A model generated the notes under the pieces. That model had not been told where the DNA came from and did not search any database. It saw only the letters and a program-made list of their open reading frames with translations. Both the position numbers and the translations under genes were made by a program. Shown here piece after piece: positions 46,494 to 59,806 of a stretch of DNA of 64,000 bases; within the stretch, counting starts at the first letter, position 1, and every line of letters starts with the position of its first letter. Source of the DNA: Rhabdornis inornatus (taxonomy: Eukaryota; Chordata; Aves; Passeriformes; Rhabdornithidae); the NCBI GenBank assembly GCA_013397075.1, contig VWZS01000911.1, positions 355 through 64,354 of the forward strand. Direction: 5' to 3'.

Positions 46494-49400
46494 GTAAGTG
46501 TAACCAGAAGTTGAAATACTATGTAATAAATTTTGAGTAGATGTTTTGGGGTTTTTTTTTGTTAATTTTAAGGTCTTGGAATAATGTAATTGCTTAATAA
46601 TCCTAGGTTAACTTTTTAATGAATCATTGTAATCATGTCTTTGGAGAAAAGCTTAAAAGTGTGATATGAGACTGCTAAAATAATTTAAAAGCTAGAAGCA
46701 AGAGATTTTAAATTTCTTTAAGCAACTTTACACTCAGAAAAGAATCAGACACTCAGTATTGACTGAGTGAAGTGACATCTTTCAAGAATGTTTGCTTTTT
46801 TCCTCGTATTACAGCTCAAAATGGTTCATCTGTAAAATGTGTTTTCTTTAAAAATAAGGAGTTCTCAAGGTCGCTATATCCTGCATAAATAAACTATGAA
46901 CAGTGCAATGGAGTCTAAAAGGTGCTCTGGTTGTAAGATGGAAAGAGGGGAGAGCTGAAGAGGGGAAGCAAGGAAAGCCAAATAACACTAGTAACACTTG
47001 AAACAAGCTGCTTTCACAGGGATTATTCCAGGAGTACAGTGTGAGTGAAGCACAAAAAGCTGTTCCTGTGATCATGTCGAACAATGGATGAGCCTGGGAG
47101 GCTCAGTTGAGCTCCTCACAGTCAGCAATATCCTGGGAGGGGCAGGAGGGTAAAGCCAAGCTTTGCAGTTATGCAAAGCAGAAACCCTACAAAGCATCTC
47201 GCCACACCTGGGGACTGCACCCAGCACAGTCTACTCACACTGCAAGGACAGTGGAGGACATGGGACTTACACAGGGAGAAGTTGGGTTTTTTGTGTAGGC
47301 CAACACAACAGAGGCCGTGGGAGAAGAGAGCTGGATGAAGAGAAGCCCATTCCTGAAAAACTCTGGAAGAGATAGCTTTGTTTTCCATAATGAGCCAGAG
47401 AACATCTGTGTCTATTAATAGATGCCTGACTTCCATTAGGAGAAGACAAAGATGTATCCTTTTAAAGGAATTCAGACCTAATCTCCTTGCAGCAAATTGT
47501 TTCCTCTGCATTTGGTGTCACTTGTGCAGCTCACTGTAGAAAATCTCAATGCTGACAAGCAGGGCTCATTCAGTGACCAATACAAGGGAGTACACTCAGC
47601 CTCTGTCGAGCCACCTCAGGCCCTGGTAGAAATCATGAAGTTTTTGTTTCTTTTGAGAAACCCCAATGCAAATATTCACTGAAGCTTCTGCTTGAAGGAT
47701 TCAATTTAAAATCCTTACAAAGGATTCCTTAAAGGCTAAGACAAAAAAAATGTAATAAATAAATCAGTATAAAATATAAAAATCAGTTATTAGATTAGAA
47801 ATTAATGAATTGTTAATAACCAATGAGGAATGAGCAAGGGTTACAACCTGGTGGTTTCTTTTGCAAAACTTAGTTGTTTTTTGTGTCTCAGGTCTATTGC
47901 TAACCTGTGACATAAGAAAATAAATTCTCTTTCTGGAGTAGAAAAAATGGTGTCTCTCTTCACTGCTCACTCATGGCATCATGCAGACCCAGGGCATATC
48001 TTGTTCTATCTTATTGTTGCTTGTTTGTTCCCCATAGAGGAAGTTCAGAATTGAAAATGTCATATGCCTCAAGGCACAAATATTGCCTTAATGGATACTG
48101 CAGAGATTTATTTATGTTCGCATAAAATGCACCTATCTTATTTTAATGTGAACTCTCAGATTTAAAAGCTGTTCTGGTGTGACATATAAAAGCATTTATT
48201 TCCTCAGAGTAAAAAATGGAACAGGTTGAAATTTGCTCAGTTTCTTTCCAATACGAATCACTTCAAAGGCTATTAAATGCTGAAAGCTTGGATTATTCTC
48301 CTCCTCTGCCCCAGCCGATTTAACAAATCCAGTAAATCCATCAATAAACTGGATATAATAGAATAGCTGCCTTCCTGTCTGGGAGGCACAGGAGCAGGCC
48401 CAAGGGCAGGGTGCAGGCATCCTTTTTATTCAGGAACATTGTGTGTGGGTCAGGGTGATATTAGTTTATGCAGAAAGCACCAAGCCTGGGCTTTGCTCCT
48501 CATCCCTGCTGCCAGCCTCCTGACTGAGTCTGGGCAGAGCTCATGGCTGGGGCACACCTGGGTCCTTTCACTTTCTCTCAGTTCTTAAATTTGTCAAACC
48601 TTGGGATGTCCATAAGAATGAAACAAAAGATGCTGATAATAGTAATGCTTTATCAGGGAAAGAAATTCTTTCTAAGGGCAAAGGCTCTCATTTGTCACAT
48701 TGTCTCCTGTCAGTCTATGGCCTGCTGGGCATGGCCCCATGCCATGTCAGGGTACTGCCTCTAGGTGCCACAGCATCTTGGTGATGAACTGGGAGAATTT
48801 GTTCTTTCAGTGTCCCACTCTCCAGAGGGATTTAACAGTGTGTGGCATTCATCTCTAGATATGAGATTATCTGTTATCTCAGTAATTCCTTGCCCTAAGG
48901 CCTCCCCTCTTCATTTTCAATAATCACTGGTTGGAAGGAGTGATGGTCAGTGGGTCCAGGCTTAGTTGTTTGTAGGGAAGGCGTCTCTACTACAGGCTGA
49001 GCTTCCTCTGGGAGTGGCAGACAGTTCCTTTTGTACTGTGCTTTCTCCAGCAGACAAGGGTATGGCTTCAGAGACTGTGTTTTCTTAAAGTATTATCAAA
49101 AATAAAAAATGGGTGAGAAGGACCACACTGTTTCTCTTCCTGTCTTTCTCCAGCTTCCTATAAATGTCTTCATTTTACCATTATTTGTAATGATGTACAA
49201 TGCTTTTTTTTCTAGTGGAATTGGCTTAGCTCAAATCTGAAGAATTTGAACGGACATCCTAGCTGATATAGAACACTACTGCTTAAATTATTTCAGTTAT
49301 ACTGGATTTCCCTGTAGGGGTTTTCTCAAATTGATAATGGTGCCCACCATGACCTAACTTTTCCGTCTGTGTGTTTCAGCTGTTTGCACTGGCTTCTAAC

Positions 49401-51747
49401 ATGTTTAGCAACTTCCTTTGACCAGCCATGAGCAAAGGTGGCCCAGGCAAGCCCCAGGGACAGGTCTGGCCATGGGAGAGTTGGGAGCAGCATGTGCACA
49501 GGCTGACTCTCCTAGAGCAGATGTGCTGGCCTTTGCTCTAAGCTGTGTCTCCTGCCGTGTTTCCTGTAAATTTGTGGTGACTTTTCCTGGATAGTGCAGT
49601 GTGGCAGTGCCATAACACTCTGCTGTGGTTTAGGAGTAAAATGGGGTTGGTGGTACACTCCAGATTCATTATCTCTCTGGTAACATCAAGACAATCAAAG
49701 CTACTTAGTGTTTTTCTCAAATCCCTGTCAAGGGCACACTCATGAAAATAGGTAAGGTATTATTATTATTATTATTATTATAAGATTTCTATTTTTAAGT
49801 GCTTTGGCAGTGGCTAGAAATTTGCCATCCACTCACCTTCCCCAGATGAGTGAAAAATATCAGTTAGAGCAACCAAATATAAACCAGCTGGTGAATTACA
49901 GCACTGCTGAAGTACGATGTTTAACAACGTAGTCTGTGAGAATGCTTTTACACTGAACTTCCCATAAATGTTAATGTGTCACAAGGAATAGTGATGCAAA
50001 GTGAATGTATTTTCTTGAAATGGGATTTTTCTTTTCAAATGCTTGAAGTAACACTCCATGAAGGTTAAGTCCTTCTGTCAGACATTTACTTATGTTTTCC
50101 TTATTGGCACATTCTTATGGTTTGTCATCTGTGCTCTCTCTAATTTTCGTCAGCTGTTCTCCTGGTAAGGTCCAGGCTGGGATCAGAGTTCCTCACTGCT
50201 TTGTAACTGGTATAGTCATCTTTTGCTAGATGACATTAATGACTGTAAAATTCAGCCTGTCTGTGATAATTCCACAGCCACTTCGTTTATGTTTAGTTGG
50301 GATGAGAGACAATGGGAAATCAGGATTTCCCAAAACAGTGCCATATGTATGATGCAAGTCAGCATCCTTTCCTTCAGAAGAAAACGCACTGCCACCTGAA
50401 AGCTTTTAGAGGCGAGAAGGTTTCCTTAATTTTCCTGAATTCTAGGAAAGGAATGAAAGGATAAAGGCAGAAAGTCTTCCCCACTCTTCTCGAACAACCT
50501 AGTTTTTTTTTCCTTTTTTAACCTGAAGTTATCATTGGGCTTACAAAAGGGGTGCCTTACAACAAAAATAATGCAAAAATTTATTAAACTACTCATTACG
50601 TAGGTGATATATTGCCACATGTAGGAAATCAGGCCAATAAATCAATTCATTTTTCATTAAATTGATTCATTCCAATCAATAAATTGGTTTCAGGTATTTG
50701 ACAGAGTGGGGAAAGCAGTTTTCATGATATAAATTTGAGGAATTTTTTTTCTTTGCAACTCAGATTATTTTCTTCAGAAAATGCCCTTTATAAATATGTA
50801 TCACTTGAGCAACTTAATGTTATACATACATGTTATACATACAAGGTTGGAATGCCAGCTGTGTGGTTATTAAGACTGCCTTGTGTGGTTTTGTTTTATA
50901 TTTTAAGCTATATTTCCCTTGAGATGGGGGAGCTGAATGTGTGGGGTGTGGGGAGTGACTAATTTTGCCCAGTCAGATGGTGATTAGGGCTTTCACAGCA
51001 TTTCCATCACAGCGAGATGCTTGTGTGCAGCTCGGTACCGCATGCTGCATTAAAATTCAAATCAAAGCTGGACCACACATGGCACAGAGGCTGGAAGTGA
51101 TGTGGCAGATAACTGTCCCTGTCACTGATTTTAGTGCAATGATGTGACAGTGATGTGTTGATTTTACCTTTGCAGCGGATCACAAATGATCCCCTGCCGT
51201 GTAGAACCGGCAGCAACCCACGTAAGAGCCATGTCTACATAATGAAGTCTCTCTAAAACAGCCAATTAAAAAAACCTCTCTCCCAAGAATCCCATGAGTG
51301 AGCGTGTTCTCAGTAACTCTTTGTTCACTGCTGTGTACTGCACACACAGGCTGGAGAAGGAGATTTGATTTTTTATGAATGGTAAATGGGGAGGGACATA
51401 ATGTCATCAGATCGTGATGTCAGCCCAATGAATGAAATACTTCCTTAATGTATTGCTTCAAGCCCAAGAAGAGGGACACCATCTCAGTTTGGCTTCCTAG
51501 AATAAATCGTCTTTTGCTGACAAAGTCATCTTCCCCACGTGCCATGAATAATCCATGTAAATTGGGGCTTAAATAACCAGGAATCAAGAAACTCGTGGAA
51601 TAGTGCACGTTTGTTCTCTCCACGTCCTCCCGGAGCTGGCAGCAGAACACTCCTTTGCAGGCGCTGCCGATGGGCTCCGGGAGTTGAGGAGCAATTGCTG
51701 ATCCCTGTTGTTCTCTACCCAGACCAATGTTTTGCTTTTGTCTGCAG
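46494..51747 (+). other. FAM13C intron 5
   Basis: A 5.3-kb intron with a (TAT)n microsatellite at 49758-49782. Short open frames occur (for example antisense at 48196-48420) but none shows a domain or splice support. Confidence 0.8.
49758..49782. repeat. (TAT)n microsatellite
   Basis: Eight tandem TAT units, probably length-variable. Confidence 0.9.
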
Positions 51748-51898
51748 AATTCTTTGTTGAAGCTGCAAGCCCTGGAAACTGATCTGTGCTCTGCGTTTCT
51801 GCCAGCCCAGGAGGAAACTCCCCAGCTGCCGGCACCCAAGGACACAGCCCCTTCTCCAGCTCAAAGCAGTGTGCAAGCTGATGGGGCCAGTTGTGGAG
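51748..51898 (+). CDS. FAM13C: FAM13C coding exon 6
   Basis: It encodes residues 169-218 and the first base of E219. It opens NSLLKLQALETDLCSAF and then turns Pro/Ala/Ser-rich (PQLPAPKDTAPSPAQSS), ending GASCGG-like. This is the least conserved part of the protein and is likely a disordered linker. The acceptor is TTTTGTCTGCAG and the donor GAG|GTAAGC. Frame continuity with exons 5 and 7 is exact, which supports it despite low conservation. Confidence 0.85.
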
Positions 51899-54800
51899 GT
51901 AAGCGAACGTGCCATGATGTGTTCTCATTTGCAATTATAAAAAAGCCTTGTGACTTGCACTTTAAAATCAGGCTTGCAGCCCTCTGGGAAACAGTGCAGA
52001 GCTAATGCAAAGCACCATTTCCTCCTGCAAACGCTGAGTAATGTAAAAAGGGGTGACACCTGTCAAAAGAACAGAAATTAACGGCTGTAACCCTCTGGTT
52101 TTCTTAGAGGCAATTTTCCTTTTCAGAGAGGTTTTAAGAATCCCAGTTCTTTTACTTTTAGTTTTAATCTGTTATTTTTCCCCAAGTAAATTTAGTCTCT
52201 TTACTTCTTATGTCTGTATTGTGTGAAATCACCTGCCATATCATGTAATTCTATTTTTGTCATTCTTTTTGTCAGAGCAATATCACTTCATTTCTCCTAT
52301 TATTGATTTTAATTTAATGCATCAGCAGAGAGATAGCGAAGGTGAGTTTTACAGCATGTGGATTTTAATCATTCATGATCCTGTATTATTACCCAGCTGG
52401 GCACACTGTGGTGTTATCTCTCCCTCTTCCCTCAATAGGGAAATAAATAGCCCTAAAGCTCAGCACTGTTTTTTGTCAATTCGTGGCTTGTAGTCACAGG
52501 GCTGGCAGATTCATGATGCTCAATAGAGGAGGAATCACTGCTCGTGAAAAATAGGTCAAAAGCAGTATGACTAATACATCTCACAGATGAGTGACACGAA
52601 TACACAAATACCAAAGTCGTGCACCATATATGGTTCAAATTAAGGCAGGTAGGTCAGTAATTCCTTTGCAACTGATGTTTCATATCAGAAAAAAGTCTGG
52701 GTTCAGAAGAACTTATTTTAAGAGCTGCTTTCTCAGCATTTTCAGCAAGAAATAAAATTAAGTTATTTACAAAAATAAATCACAAATGATAGTGTTCTAC
52801 TTCAAAAACTCCTAAGTTTGAGGTTGGCATTGGAAAAATCAAGGAACAATGCATATAGAAATCCAATTATTATAAAGATGAAGGATTCTAAAAATGCTAG
52901 ATATCCTGGTTTTATTTTAAAAAGAGGATGCTTTAGTCCAGCCAGGCAAATACCTTAATAGCTCTTGGATATGGGCATGGAGCCTGGACTCGGGCTAACC
53001 TTGGCAAGGATCTGAAGCAGAGACAGGTCTCATTTGTTTGCTGCGTGGGAAAAGACATTCTGCAGCTCACCCAAAATATGCACTGACTCCTTTGTGGCAG
53101 GGTGGAGTTTTCCTCCTTTTCCAGTAGTTTGCTGCATTATTTTGCTCTGGTGGTTTCATAGTTCGTTGTTAGGATGGTTCCTAATTGTTCCCCTTAATTA
53201 TTTTTTGCTGTTTTGATTAGATTTTCTTTTTACTTGTGCTGGTAGTGACCGCTGCTTCCAATCCTGTCTCTACTCCCATTTCCTCTCTGCAGCCACAGGG
53301 GGAAATGTTGCATGATGTAGCATTTCTCTTGCACAGTTTCAGAGCATGCTCTGCCACTCCAGCAGCCCAAACTCGTGCTTTAGTTAAAGCTTATCTATTT
53401 AATGGGTTTTAATATGCCCTCATTCCTGTTAACATCTGCTTTGTGGTTTGTGGCATTTTTAGTAACTTGCCATTTTGAACAGACAGGGCTGGTCCTAATT
53501 CTGTCTCTTAAATTACTGCTGAAATCTTCTGATGCGTTGAGCTGTCACATGGGACTATTGGCTGTTTGAACTCCACCTTGGCTGTAAGTCCAGAGATTTG
53601 TACTAGGCTGGGAAGAGAGTTTCTAGAGGATGTGCCATGTATGTTCCATCTTTATGGAAGTTATCAGCCTTTCCTCAGTGGAAAATAAACACAATCCTTT
53701 CATTCATATCCCAGTCAACAAATTTTAAGAAAGTGTACATTCTATGTATGGAGAATGAAGATACATCAGTCTAGTAAGATGACAGGGTGCTCCAGGATGC
53801 AAATTTTAAGGGGATGAACTGTAACTTATCTCTGAGCAACGTCAGCAATTTCCAGTTTTCTTTTGAATATGTGAAAGCTGAATTAGAGTTGCCAAAGTGA
53901 GACTAAAGAATTATGAGGGGTACCTAAGCTAGTTTTTTAAAGGGGTAATTATAAGAAAGTAGGGTGTAATTTCTGTAACTTTTGGATATGAAATCACATC
54001 AAATATGTGCATGCAGCAGTGGGCAGCCAAACCTAACTACAGAAAACTCTAAATGACTTTTAAATTAAAAATCCTGACAGAGGCATTCACAGAGGCCTCT
54101 AGTGTTTAGGACTGAACACATTACATCTCAACATTATTTTTCTATACAAGAGATTTCTGTGTATTATTGTTTTACTTTAAGAATATCACAGGCATAAACA
54201 CAGGCTTTTACCATGGGACTTGTCATATGAAGTCTACCTGCTGAACCATGCTGCAGATTATCAGACACTAGAATTTGGCTTTAATTCTTGTGGTGTTCTC
54301 CTGTCTGTGCTAAGCTGCACGGAGTAGATGGGATGGAACAGATGCTAAGGGGCAACTCACTGGCTTGGGTAGAGGTGGCTTTAATTCCCAGTTTTGGCAA
54401 AAATAGAGGCTAAAATTAGATGATATACATGAAGCCAGGTAGAAGTTTGGTTAATTCATGGGCTACTTTTAAGATAATATTTAGTATCTTGTTTAGGATC
54501 TACACAGAACTGGAATCAGGATGATGGCCTTAAGTGTTAATTAAAAATGGGGTTGATTAGAACTTGTCATCACCCTGAGATGTCCCACTATTTTAGTAGT
54601 TGTGCTACTGAAATGAGTCAGTCTGAATTATTTGCTGACAACTTCTGATCATTTGGTAGTAATTTAATGCACTTCTGGTAGACTTAGAACTAAACCCTTG
54701 CTTGGGCCATAGCAAAGTTGCACTAGTGTTCAAGCCTTGCAGACCTTGCTATCAGAAGGCCAAGGAAATGAAAGTGCCCTGGCCTTTGGGAAATATTCCC

Positions 54801-57087
54801 AAATTATAAATAATGCAGGTTGCCTCCCTTTATTTATTTATTCCTTGTAATAACAGAAAATGAAAAACTGTGCAACTGTTCTTAGTCAGCCTGTTTCACA
54901 ATGATTATGTGTTTCTTGATGTTCAGAGATGGTGAAATTAAAGTAAGAGAAGCCAGGTTCTTCAGAAAAGCAACAACAGCAGCAACAACAGATCAAAACC
55001 CAACCAAAGGTATTAATTTTTAGAAATGTTACAGGGTAAGGAAAGAGTACTTTCCAAAAAGAGAGAACACTTCTGTTTGCAGAACGCCAGTTATTCCAGC
55101 CACTGTCACTGTCTGTTGCCAGTGTCTATGATTTCCCAGGACTTGTCAGTGCCCTACCCCTGCTTCTCCCAGGCACGTCCTGGGGTCTCTCTGTGGGAGG
55201 ATTTGAATCTCATAAAAGGTTTAGAAGATATGGGTGTTGCTCTAGTGTATCTTGGAGAGCTGAATTTGACCTACAGAGTATGAAGTACTTAGAGGAAGGT
55301 TGCAAGGTTAGAATTAATAATCAACTACATTGTCGCATTGTGAAAATGCTTAACATAATTAAAATTGATGATGCTGGTAAGAGTAGATGAGCTTATAAAT
55401 ACAAGAGTCACGTGTAACTTTTGCTTGACAGACTAAACTGTGATTATACAATATACAATAGGATTTTTTTATTGTCTGTAAAGCAAAAGTAGTTGGATAG
55501 TGCCCAATAAAATTATATTTAAACCATTGTAACTACTATTTTTTAGAGAAAGAGGGGTTTTTTTTTGAAGGGTGCAATTCAGAGCTGGTTCTTGACCACT
55601 GTCACAGTGCAGCAATAGGGATTTGCAGTTTTGGTATTTGTTGGGAAGAGGGTAAATAAAATGTATTACAAAAGTTCCATTCAAATCCTGAAAAAAATGC
55701 TCACTCAACATGGGAATGTGATGTCCCATGTGCAAAGCAGAAAATCAAAAGTGGAGGTAAAAGAACTTACCTAAACCTGCTAGTTCTTCTGTGAGTAAAC
55801 CCATGTGTAGTTGTTTTTCTGCACAGTTTTAGACTTCCATTGAATAAAAAGATTCTGTGAAATGTATTAGAATGCATGACATATGGTAAATATAATTCTG
55901 ATTAGAATTGGCACACATACTGCCTGGAAATGCAAAATAATAGATATTAATTAAAAGGCTGTATATATGACTGGGATTAGAAAAAAATAAAATAATGTAG
56001 CTGTTTTGAAATACAATGTACTGTGGAAACTGCTGTAGGGGAACCTGGGTCAGAGCACAAACTTTGCTTTAGCAAAGCAAGAGAGAAAAATTTTGGGCAA
56101 GAACTTTTATGAGATTATGGAGTTTCTCCCTAGAAAGTATAATCTGCATTAAATCAAGTAATCTGATAGCAAAAATATCAATTAGGTTAGATCATCCTCT
56201 TCCATTTCAACTACTGAGGGTGAGGAAGAAGATTCGATGAATACTCCCTTCAATGTACTCAGGTAGAGTACAGTGAAGATGAACCTCTGGTGTTCCCTTG
56301 GTAGGCCCTGTAATGTGCCATTATTTTTTATGCTACCCACAAACAGATCCAGTTTTATGAGGTTCATCAATTCCTACTTTGTCTAGCTTGACCATCACTA
56401 TAAGACAAATTTTACCTTTTAAGTCACCTCTGGTGAGGTTTGCATTTACCGTCCAGGACACTGTTAACACACTACCACAAGCAAGACTCCTCCAAGGAGC
56501 AGCAACTGCCCACGACCTTGAGTGAATAAATTTAATGTTCTTGGTGGTGGTTGCTATTTTCATATCTTACGTTCTTTGAGCCAAGAGTATGTGACTGTTA
56601 CGGAACAAAATCCCAAAGGATGCTGCAAGCAGCCCTGGAGGTTCTTAGCACCAGGACATTTTATATTATATTTTTGACCTTTCTTTCTCTTCACTGAGGG
56701 AGTAAATGATAAATCACAAAATTAAACTTATTGTGGACACTCATAATCTTCAGGAATGTGGCTTTCAAAAGCAAAGAAATCAATGAAAATACAAGAAATG
56801 CTTCTATTCTGGGAAACTCTCCATCTTTACTTCATAGTTTATAAATACAGCCATCCACCTCCTCCTGTGGAACTCAGAAAGGATTTATGTGAATGCAGTG
56901 ACAGTACTTCTATTTTCTCATTCTCGGTGCTGTGTCCACCCTGCATGTGACACTTTGCTGATGTTTGCTGCTCACTTTGAATACTTAAGCTTGGAATACT
57001 TCTGTAAGGACAAATTTTTATTGACCTAGGTAGCTCAACCCCATGTGAATGATCCTCAGTCCACACTAATTTATACTTTCTTTCTAG
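51899..57087 (+). other. FAM13C intron 6
   Basis: A 5.2-kb intron, AT-rich, with a short CAA/CAG-rich stretch near 54970-54990 and T or A runs. No coding or RNA feature was recognised. Confidence 0.8.
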
Positions 57088-57298
57088 AGCCTGTGCCAGC
57101 CCACAGAGACTGGCAGAATGACATGGAGAGCAGCCCACAGGAACATCACTCCCTAGGGACCAGCCGACTGCTGTATCACATCACAGATGGAGACAATCCT
57201 CTCTTGTCACCACGCTGCTCTATCTTTAGCCAGAGCCAGAGATTTAATCTAGACACAGAGTCTGCCCCTTCTCCACCAAGTGCTCAACCTTTCATGAT
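57088..57298 (+). CDS. FAM13C: FAM13C coding exon 7 (conserved LLSPR segment)
   Basis: It completes E219 and encodes residues 220-288 plus two bases of M289. The second half is the most conserved stretch in the window: TSRLLYHITDGDNPLLSPR, then CSIFSQSQRFNLD and SAPSPPS. FAM13A carries a recognisably related D-x-DP-LSPR...SQ block. Serine-proline pairs make it a plausible phosphorylation region, which is inference. The acceptor is TTTCTTTCTAG and the donor GAT|GTAAGG. Confidence 0.96.
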
Positions 57299-58254
57299 GT
57301 AAGGAAATATATTTTAATTCTTATGTATTTTTAAGCCTTTTCCTGCAATTCACAGCCTTTGACTCTTCCTGGGTTTTTTTCAGTTGTTGCTATGTCATAA
57401 AAAGCAAATTTTTGTATTGTGGCATATTTTGACATGGATAATTTGCAACATCAGAAATAGGAACTAGTGTTTCCTCAGTCATAACAGTGTACAATATTTT
57501 TTGAAGTTTTTGTTAATTATAGTTATCAAGGACAGTTTTAAAAGTTACTAATTAGAGTGACGAGTAAACACAAGATAGAGATGGCTATCAAGGTATAATA
57601 CCAAAAATCCAGCTGTAATTGAACTGTAGCTATGAATCACTGATGGGTGACAGTGTCATAAAGAATATGAACAGTTCATGTATGTGATTTCCAGAAACCA
57701 AGCTGTGAGTTTCAGATAGAAATCAAACTTTCTTAAAAGCTAATATACAGAGCTTTACTTCAGCTGCATATTGACTTCAGCTCTATTGACTTGCAACTGT
57801 GAATAATCAGAAACGAAACTGTCTTCAAAATGATAATGTTTATTTCCAGTAATGAAAAACTCCCTGAGCTTACTTTTACAAATCACTGTCTCCACAGTCT
57901 CCTGTTGTACTTGGAAGATTTGTGAATAAAGGTGTAGGTGTTAAATGTAAATACTGGATCAGGCTCTTGCCTACAAGATTAATTTTTTGAAACATATTCA
58001 GAAATCCCACAATTAATTAAAAAAAGAAGAAAGAATGAAAGACAGATGGTGAACCCATTAGAATCCCCTAGGGGTACCTTCAAGCAAAAGCAGTTATTTT
58101 ATGCTTACTTTGCAAAACTAAGCTGTCTCCAGCCAGTGAAAGAATAGAATAGCCATGAATTCTGAAATGCGAAGTTTTAAGTGTGCCTGAAAACAAGGCA
58201 TGGTCCATTATATCCAGATCTTAGATACCATAACTCCGCTTTTGGCTTTTGCAG
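57299..58254 (+). other. FAM13C intron 7
   Basis: A 956-bp AT-rich intron without recognisable features. Confidence 0.85.
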
Positions 58255-58393
58255 GCCAAGAAGTTCTTCCAGGTGTAGCTGTGAAGATTGTAAAACACCA
58301 CAGACAGTAACACAACTTACCAAGCATCTTCAGAGCCTCAAGAGAAAAATTAGGAAGTATGAAGAAAAGTTTGAGCAAGAAAAAAAATACCTG
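58255..58393 (+). CDS. FAM13C: FAM13C coding exon 8 (coiled coil)
   Basis: It completes M289 and encodes residues 290-335. PRSSSRCSCEDC is followed by TQLTKHLQSLKRKIRKYEEK, a strongly helical basic/acidic coiled-coil segment shared by the FAM13 family. The last residue is Leu (CTG) where human, as I recall, has Arg before PSHGD, a one-base change. The acceptor is TTTTGGCTTTTGCAG and the donor CTG|GTAAGA. Confidence 0.96.
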
Positions 58394-59724
58394 GTAAGAC
58401 AATAATTGAAAAGGTAAATACTCCAAGAGGGAGGCAAAGATCCCAGTGTATTTAAACTTATTCAAAACAATGTGAGATAGGGTCTTTCTGGTAAAACGAC
58501 ATAGGAAAAACTTAATTTAATATCTTTTCAGCATCTTTCTGTGTATGCAGTAGTTCTGAGACTCTATATTTTCTTCAGATTACCTTTGTTCCAAAATATC
58601 CATCTTTGAGAAGTGTGAATCAGTGAAACACAGCTTACAGGCCTGTGAAACAAAATGGTGCAAAAGGTGAAAAGCTACTTATTCAGTTTGTAGGAGACAT
58701 TTGCCTGGTACCTTGTTCTGCTATGCAGATTCCTTCATTCAGGAAGAGTCCTATAAACCTCCAAAGCCTGGGTTTCAGTAGAGACTGATGGCAAAATTCA
58801 GAGAAATAAAACTTGTGGGGGTTGTTTGAGATCAGTGGTGGGTGCTGTGCTGGGAATTGTGCAGTATAAGAATATCAAAACAGACCTGATGCTAAGGAGG
58901 TGTACAATATGAAACAAGGGAATTTTGTGACATTTTCTGACTATTAAAATTAAGCAAATGATATATTACCTTTTGATCCCATTAATGCGATCAAAAACTT
59001 TGTTTGGCTCTGTGGTCATTATATGCTCCTAGGAGCACAATTTCATACATAAACAACCCTCGCACTATGGCCAGAAAAGAAATTATTTTAGAAGCTTAAT
59101 TTTGTAAAACTCTTTTGTAATTTTAAATATTTGAGTTCTGAAGATTCAGTGTAAATTCATTTTAATTTGCAGGCAAATTCTAAATGCAAAATAACTCCTG
59201 ATCTACAAAGCCTTTGCTGTTTGTTTCTTTTGAACTCACTCTTGCGCAGGATTTTTCATTTGATTAATTAAGCAGGTCAGTTGAAATTTTGAAAACGCTG
59301 TTTCCCAAGAGAATCCCTGTCTTAAAGCAAGAGCTCATTCCTCCAAGAGACAGAGAGCATCAGTTACCGTCCTGGAAATCACTTAGGAACTTGACTAAAA
59401 CTAGGTATTTGATCAATCCTTTTGAAGTCACCGAAGTCATTTATCCAGTTAGTCAGAGACTGAAACATTCGTTGCTGTATTTTTTTAGGGATCAGAGATA
59501 TAACACTCATATCCTTGTGGTGCTGTGTCACAATGGGGAGAGATAAGCCATGACAAATTAATGCCATGATCAAGCCAGATGCTCTGCATGACACTGATAG
59601 AGTGCAGCTGGAACCATGGACATTTTGTAGCACACTGGGGGTGGGGAGGGTTTTATCTGTTCGATCCTTTAACTGTCAGTTCCTTGTCTTTCTTTACATT
59701 CTTTATGTTTTCCTTTGTCTTCAG
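58394..59724 (+). other. FAM13C intron 8
   Basis: A 1.3-kb intron. Open frames at 59289-59633 on both strands lack splice or domain support. Confidence 0.85.
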
Positions 59725-59806
59725 CCTTCCCATGGTGACAAGACTTCCAATCCTGAAGTTCTGAAGTGGATGAATGCTCTGGCCAAAGGTCGGAAGCAGC
59801 TCAAAG
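59725..59806 (+). CDS. FAM13C: FAM13C coding exon 9
   Basis: It encodes residues 336-362, PSHGDKTSNPEVLKWMNALA followed by KGRKQLK, then the first base of E363. This helical block is one of the best conserved parts of the whole FAM13 family (FAM13A has PSHSDKAANPEVLKW) and continues the coiled-coil region. The acceptor is TTTGTCTTCAG and the donor AAG|GTATGT. Confidence 0.96.

Noticed and set aside
48196..48420. Antisense open frame of 74 codons in intron 5
   Set aside because: No recognised domain, no splice support and a length expected by chance.
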